From JALHNF01 sp039809305 (GTDB lineage Bacteria > Patescibacteriota > Minisyncoccia > Phycocordibacterales > UBA5272), in NCBI GenBank assembly GCA_039809305.1, contig JBDHUT010000022.1, positions 1 to 9,680 on the forward strand: DNA of 9,680 nucleotides, given 5' to 3'. The first letter of the stretch is position 1; the number at the start of each line of letters is the position of its first letter. Shown in pieces: positions 6,389 through 9,680 of the stretch. A program made the translations under genes and the position numbers. Under the pieces are notes generated by a model. The model saw only the letters and a list, made by a program, of their open reading frames with translations, had not been told where the DNA came from and ran no database searches.

Positions 6389-7396
6389 ATGAATACACCT
6401 CCAGAACTTAAAAATGATACCCGTCTCGACCAAACACTTCGCCCAAATACTTTTGAAGAATATATCGGTCAGAACACAATCAAAAAAAACATAAAGATAC
6501 TTTTACAAGCCTCACGAGAACGGAATCATCCACCTGAGCATATTCTTTTTTATGGACCACCAGGACTTGGAAAAACAACCCTTGCCCACCTCATCGCAAA
6601 AGAGCAGCGTTCACAAATGAAAATAACATCAGGTCCCGCTATTGAGAAAGTTGGTGACCTTGCTTCTATTCTTACCAACCTTGCACCTGGTGATATTCTT
6701 TTTATTGATGAGATCCACCGCCTAAGTAAGTTGATTGAAGAAATTTTATATCCAGCAATGGAGTCCGGAAATTTAGACATCATTATTGGTAAGGGGCCGT
6801 CTGCTCGAACAATCCAACTCGAACTTCCACCGTTTACTCTTATTGCTGCAACCACACGTATCGCACTTCTCTCTTCCCCACTACGTTCTCGTTTTTCAGG
6901 TGGAACATATCGACTTGAATATTACACAGATGAAGAAATTGCGCAGATTGTTTCTCGATCAGCAACACTACTTGGAATTGAAATTAATAACGATGCTGCA
7001 CAAGAAATTGCACGCAGAAGCCGCTTTACACCTCGTACTGCAAACTATTTACTCAAACGTGTTCGTGATTATGCACAAGTACATAAAAAAGACGTTGATC
7101 TTCAAGTGGTAAAAGATGCGCTCCATCTTCTTGAAATAGATGAGCTTGGTCTTAGTGCTTCTGATAGAAAATTACTTGAATCGATTATTGTAAAATTTAA
7201 TGGTGGACCTGTGGGACTTACCACACTTGCAGCCGCAACTGGTGAAGAAGAAGGTACCATTGAAGATGTTGTTGAGCCATACTTACTCCAACTTGGACTC
7301 ATTGAACGCACACCACGTGGACGTATAGCAACACCTCGTGCTTATGAACATTTAGGTTTTACTATTCCACCGAACTTAGAACAAAAACTTCTGTAA
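6389..7396 (+). CDS. ruvB: Holliday junction branch-migration helicase RuvB
   Basis: 335 residues. RuvB is the hexameric AAA+ motor that, with RuvA, drives branch migration of Holliday junctions. Walker A GPPGLGKTT is at 56-64 (Lys62), Walker B LFIDEIHRL at 104-112, and sensor 1 AATTR at 153-157, where most RuvB have GATTR. The arginine-finger region SPLRSRF is followed by SGGTYRLEYY, one residue longer than the usual FG-IVQRLEFY type. The sensor 2 region PRTANYLLKRVRDYA is near 215-229 and the C-terminal winged helix has RTPRGRIATPRAYEHLG. The start follows an extended -10 box by only 6 nt. ruvC begins 2 nt after the stop. ruvA is not adjacent. The full set of motifs argues for an active enzyme. 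Confidence 0.96.
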   Translation: MNTPPELKNDTRLDQTLRPNTFEEYIGQNTIKKNIKILLQASRERNHPPEHILFYGPPGLGKTTLAHLIAKEQRSQMKITSGPAIEKVGDLASILTNLAPGDILFIDEIHRLSKLIEEILYPAMESGNLDIIIGKGPSARTIQLELPPFTLIAATTRIALLSSPLRSRFSGGTYRLEYYTDEEIAQIVSRSATLLGIEINNDAAQEIARRSRFTPRTANYLLKRVRDYAQVHKKDVDLQVVKDALHLLEIDELGLSASDRKLLESIIVKFNGGPVGLTTLAAATGEEEGTIEDVVEPYLLQLGLIERTPRGRIATPRAYEHLGFTIPPNLEQKLL

Positions 7397-7398
7397 AC

Positions 7399-7878
7399 AT
7401 GAGAATTATTGGAATCGATCCAGGGTTTGGACGTCTTGGAATAGGAATAGTGGACGTTGAACAAGGTAAAGAAACATCTGTATATTCTGAGTGTTTTGAA
7501 ACAAACCCAAAAGATTCTTTCCATACAAGACTAAAAATTGTTGGAAATAAAATACAATCACTGTGTAAGGAGTGGTGCCCTGATGCAGCAAGTGTTGAAA
7601 CGCTTTTTTTTGAAAAAAACCAGAAGACCGCGATGAGTGTTGCTGAAGCACGTGGTGTTATTGTCTATGAATTACTTAAAAACAGTGTACCGGTATTTGA
7701 GTACTCACCCTTACAAGTTAAAATGGCTCTCACTGGTTTTGGACAAGCAGAAAAATCACAAGTTGCGTTCATGACAGAGAAGCTTTTACATCTTGAAAAA
7801 GACAAACGTCTTGATGATGAACTCGATGCGCTCGCACTCGCTATTACCCACAGCTCTTGTTCAAGAAGTATGCGCTAA
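7399..7878 (+). CDS. ruvC: Holliday junction resolvase RuvC
   Basis: 159 residues, normal for RuvC. This dimeric RNase H-fold endonuclease cuts Holliday junctions symmetrically after RuvAB branch migration. The four acidic catalytic positions are visible: Asp7 in IGIDPG, Glu67 in VETLFF, and Asp140 and Asp143 in DDELDALALAITH. The region FGQAEKSQV (114-122) matches the conserved junction-binding segment with a Lys. The ATG is 2 nt past the ruvB stop and has no SD, so translation is probably coupled to ruvB in one operon. The C-terminus is short and polar (SSCSRSMR). Confidence 0.95.
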   Translation: MRIIGIDPGFGRLGIGIVDVEQGKETSVYSECFETNPKDSFHTRLKIVGNKIQSLCKEWCPDAASVETLFFEKNQKTAMSVAEARGVIVYELLKNSVPVFEYSPLQVKMALTGFGQAEKSQVAFMTEKLLHLEKDKRLDDELDALALAITHSSCSRSMR

Positions 7879-7916
7879 TTTTGCACTTGCACAGCTCTCT
7901 TTTTTTTGTTACAACA

Positions 7917-8129
7917 ATGCATGAATACCAATGTATGAGTGACAAAGACACACACAAAGAAGAAGAGGATTTAAAAGATGGTGAATTAGATGTTGATGCT
8001 TTAGATGGTGCTTTTGATGATCATGGTTTTGGTGATGATGACCAAGAGGAAGTTGTACTACCTAATGAAGATTTAGATGATGAGGAAAGCGCTGAGTGGC
8101 TTACCCACGACGACACAGATAGTTGGTAA
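7917..8129 (+). CDS. Small, very acidic hypothetical protein
   Basis: An unrecognised small protein. From the in-frame ATG at 7935 it has 64 residues, 28 of them Asp or Glu and only three Lys, with runs such as KEEEDLKDGELDVD and GFGDDDQEE and the C-terminus THDDTDSW. No membrane segment or cysteine cluster is present in that part. The start is uncertain: 7857 (overlaps ruvC, adds a hydrophobic KKYALILHLHSSLFF stretch), 7917 and 7935 are all in frame, and none has an SD. A weak TTGCAC (7887-7892), 17 bp, TGtTACAAC (7907-7915) promoter would favour 7935. It lies directly after ruvBC and before a shared terminator. It could be an intrinsically disordered nucleic-acid-mimic or charge-buffering protein, but that is only a guess. 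Confidence 0.6.
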   Translation: MHEYQCMSDKDTHKEEEDLKDGELDVDALDGAFDDHGFGDDDQEEVVLPNEDLDDEESAEWLTHDDTDSW

Positions 8130-8130
8130 T

Positions 8131-8170
8131 AATAAAAATAAAACGTCTCTAAGGACGTTTTATTTTTATT
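8131..8170. terminator. Bidirectional terminator between the acidic ORF and tyrS
   Basis: A perfect 17-nt inverted repeat (8131-8147 and 8154-8170) with GC-rich core ACGTC/GACGT, loop TCTAAG, and A-rich/T-rich ends, so each strand gets a U-rich tail. The right arm touches the tyrS stop codon (8170-8172), so the tyrS mRNA forms it immediately after translation ends. Confidence 0.9.
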
Positions 8171-9357
8171 TACACAAACCGAACAAACCTTCTTTTACCA
8201 ATTTTTAATACACATGGTTCTTTTGGAGTCCATTTCACATCTTCAATAACTTCTCCTTCGTGTACACTTATCGCTTTTTCTTTTATCAATCTTGTCCATT
8301 CACTTTTTGATTCAATCAACGAAAGTTTTTTCAATTCAGTAGGAACATCTATTGTTGTATAAGGAAGTTCTAGTATTGTTTCAGGTAAAGCACCTTTTGT
8401 AAAAACACTCTCAAATTGTTCCTCTGCCTTAGCAGCAGCTTTTTCTGAGTGATACATTGTCACAAGTTCTCGCGCTAAACGCATTTTATGAATTTTAGGG
8501 TTCTCACCTGCTGTAATTGCTTTTTCAATTTTTGCAACTTCTTCCAAAGAAAGATCTGTTGTAAGGGTGAAGTATTTGATAATAAGCTCATCTTTAAGTG
8601 ACATTATTTTTCCATACATATCATTTGGCTCATCAACAACAGTAATGATATTTCCCCAACTTGTAGACATTTTCCTTCCATCAGTACCTTCAAGCATTTG
8701 AATAGTAAGAACGTTTTGTTCTTTTTTACCGTAATGTTTTTGAATATACCTTCCCGCCTTTAGATTAAACAATTGATCAAATCCACCAATCTCTACATCA
8801 GCATTAATAGCAACAGAGTCGTACCCTTGCATGAGTGGGTACATAAGTTCTCGAAGAGATACTTCTTCACCGTTTTCTATACGCTCAGCAAAGTTCCGAC
8901 GTGCAACCATTTGCTGAACAGTAAAACTCTCTGCCAACTCACAAATCTCCTGAAAACCAAGAGGTCGGAGCCAGTCGCTATTGTATACAAACTCAACCTT
9001 ATCAATATCAATAATTTTACCGATTTGAGCCTTATAATCTCGCATATTCTCTTCAATAAGCTCACGAGTAAGCATTGGTCGCTTTGACAACTTATCAGAA
9101 GGATCACCTATTTGAGCAGTAAAATCACCGATAATAAGAACAATTTGATGACCTAAAAGCTGAAACTGTCGTAATTTTCTAAGAGGAATTGCGCGTCCTA
9201 TGTGAATTTTTGGACCAGTTGGGTCAATCCCAAATTTAATTCGTAGCTGTCGCCCAGAAAGAAGGTCTTTTTTTAGATCCTCCTTTACAAAACAGTCTTC
9301 AACCCCTCGAGACAAGATTTCTTCAATCTTCTCAGGGTTTGTGTCAATATTTGGCAT
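8170..9357 (-). CDS. tyrS: Tyrosyl-tRNA synthetase
   Basis: 395 residues from the chosen start. It charges tRNA-Tyr with tyrosine. Class I signatures are present: HIGH appears as HIGR (52-55) in GPKIHIGRAIPL, and KMSKS as KMSTS (229-233) in DGRKMSTSWGN. The tyrosine-pocket segment MYPLMQGYD is at 172-180, followed by VEIGGFDQLFNL. A C-terminal S4-like RNA-binding domain (about 338-395) ends abruptly at GKRRFVRFV. An in-frame ATG lies at 9378, but it overlaps the extended -10 box (9377-9369), so transcription should begin downstream of it, near 9362. The ATG at 9357, giving MPNIDTNPEKI, is therefore preferred and would have only about 5 nt of leader. The gene is convergent with the ruvBC side and divergent from the PBP gene. 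Confidence 0.95.
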   Translation of the reverse strand: MPNIDTNPEKIEEILSRGVEDCFVKEDLKKDLLSGRQLRIKFGIDPTGPKIHIGRAIPLRKLRQFQLLGHQIVLIIGDFTAQIGDPSDKLSKRPMLTRELIEENMRDYKAQIGKIIDIDKVEFVYNSDWLRPLGFQEICELAESFTVQQMVARRNFAERIENGEEVSLRELMYPLMQGYDSVAINADVEIGGFDQLFNLKAGRYIQKHYGKKEQNVLTIQMLEGTDGRKMSTSWGNIITVVDEPNDMYGKIMSLKDELIIKYFTLTTDLSLEEVAKIEKAITAGENPKIHKMRLARELVTMYHSEKAAAKAEEQFESVFTKGALPETILELPYTTIDVPTELKKLSLIESKSEWTRLIKEKAISVHEGEVIEDVKWTPKEPCVLKIGKRRFVRFV

Positions 9358-9367
9358 AGATACTTTC

Positions 9368-9395
9368 CAGTATAGCATTTTGTGGTGCTATACTG
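9368..9395. promoter_or_regulatory. Divergent overlapping extended -10 promoters in a perfect inverted repeat (tyrS / PBP)
   Basis: CAGTATAGCA (9368-9377) and TGCTATACTG (9386-9395) form 10-bp perfect arms around an 8-bp spacer. Each arm reads TGcTATACT outward: minus strand for tyrS (start near 9362, 5 nt before the ATG at 9357), plus strand for the PBP (start near 9401, 4 nt before the ATG at 9405). Neither has a good -35 box. Confidence 0.75.
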
Positions 9396-9404
9396 ACAGG
9401 TACA

Positions 9405-9680
9405 ATGATTCTAAGAAAAAACAGAAGAAAACTAATTAAAGATATTCTTATTTTTGGGGGAGCTATTGTACTTTTACTTGGCGCCGCTTTGTTTGTATGG
9501 GTTGCAACCATTGACCTACCCGACTTAAACAACTTTGAAACAAGAAAAGTTGCTAATTCAACGAAAATATTTGACAGAACTGGAAAAGTACTACTTTATA
9601 ATATCCACCAAGACATTAAACGCACAGAAGTATCATCTTTAGAGATTAGTGATTATATAAAACAAGCACATATTGCTGTT
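9405..9680 (+). CDS. Class A penicillin-binding protein (PBP1A-like), N-terminal part
   Basis: 92 codons are present before the window ends, with the frame still open. A basic start (MILRKNRRKLIKD) is followed by one membrane segment (ILIFGGAIVLLLGAALFVWV), then the PBP1A-type extracellular lead-in: IDLPDLNNFETRKVANSTKIFDRTGKVLLY with the phrases STKIFDRTGK and ISDYIKQAHIAV that precede the GT51 glycosyltransferase domain. Such enzymes polymerise and cross-link peptidoglycan outside the cytoplasmic membrane. The catalytic domains lie beyond the window. The start is 10 nt after an extended -10 box, predicting a leader of about 4 nt; only AGG at 9398-9400 resembles an SD and it is too close to help. 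Confidence 0.88.
   Translation, partial: MILRKNRRKLIKDILIFGGAIVLLLGAALFVWVATIDLPDLNNFETRKVANSTKIFDRTGKVLLYNIHQDIKRTEVSSLEISDYIKQAHIAV

Noticed and set aside
7857..7916. N-terminal extension of the acidic ORF from 7857 resembling a signal peptide.
   Set aside because: It overlaps ruvC out of frame, contains two His in the hydrophobic run, and spans an AT-rich intergenic-looking stretch; no SD or promoter supports it.

Overview
The window looks like a fragment of an AT-rich bacterial chromosome, most likely from the Patescibacteria/CPR (Parcubacteria-like) radiation. The case rests on a secreted protein made of FN3-like and cysteine-paired Ig-like repeats of a style common in those genomes, compact intergenic spaces, a PilB/GspE ATPase, genes with almost no Shine-Dalgarno (SD) sequence, and very short predicted leaders. 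This placement is inference: there is no rRNA or other taxonomic marker in the window.

Left part (1-4217), all on the minus strand: three exported-protein genes. First is a long Ig/FN3 repeat protein whose C-terminus lies off the left edge. Second is a 379-residue protein with a 12-triplet collagen-like segment and a Pro/Gly-rich tail. Third is a 250-residue cysteine-rich protein with a glycine-zipper-like segment. Each has its own sigma70-type promoter, and the last two also have their own terminators. The collagen-like and glycine-zipper genes are clearly richer in GC than everything around them and have strong SD sites.

Middle (4311-6388): a plus-strand type IV pilus/type II secretion assembly ATPase (pilB/gspE family), then about 380 bases without a gene. 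That gap holds a strongly structured RNA locus with a 25-29-position long-range helix, two internal hairpins, a plus-strand terminator and a near-consensus minus-strand promoter reading into it. It matches no RNA family I can recognise and is the best candidate here for something undescribed.

Right part (6389-9680): ruvB and ruvC in tandem (Holliday-junction branch migration and resolution, no ruvA next to them), a small very acidic ORF, a bidirectional terminator shared with the convergent tyrS gene, and the start of a class A penicillin-binding protein diverging from tyrS.

Regulation: the 9-mer TGCTATACT, an extended -10 box, occurs five times. At the tyrS/PBP junction two copies form a perfect 10-bp inverted repeat that serves as back-to-back -10 elements. 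For tyrS, the PBP gene and ruvB (and less surely pilB) the -10 box lies so close to the start codon that the mRNAs should be leaderless or nearly so. In function the exported repeat proteins and the pilus ATPase suggest a cell-surface/attachment region beside housekeeping recombination, translation and wall-synthesis genes.
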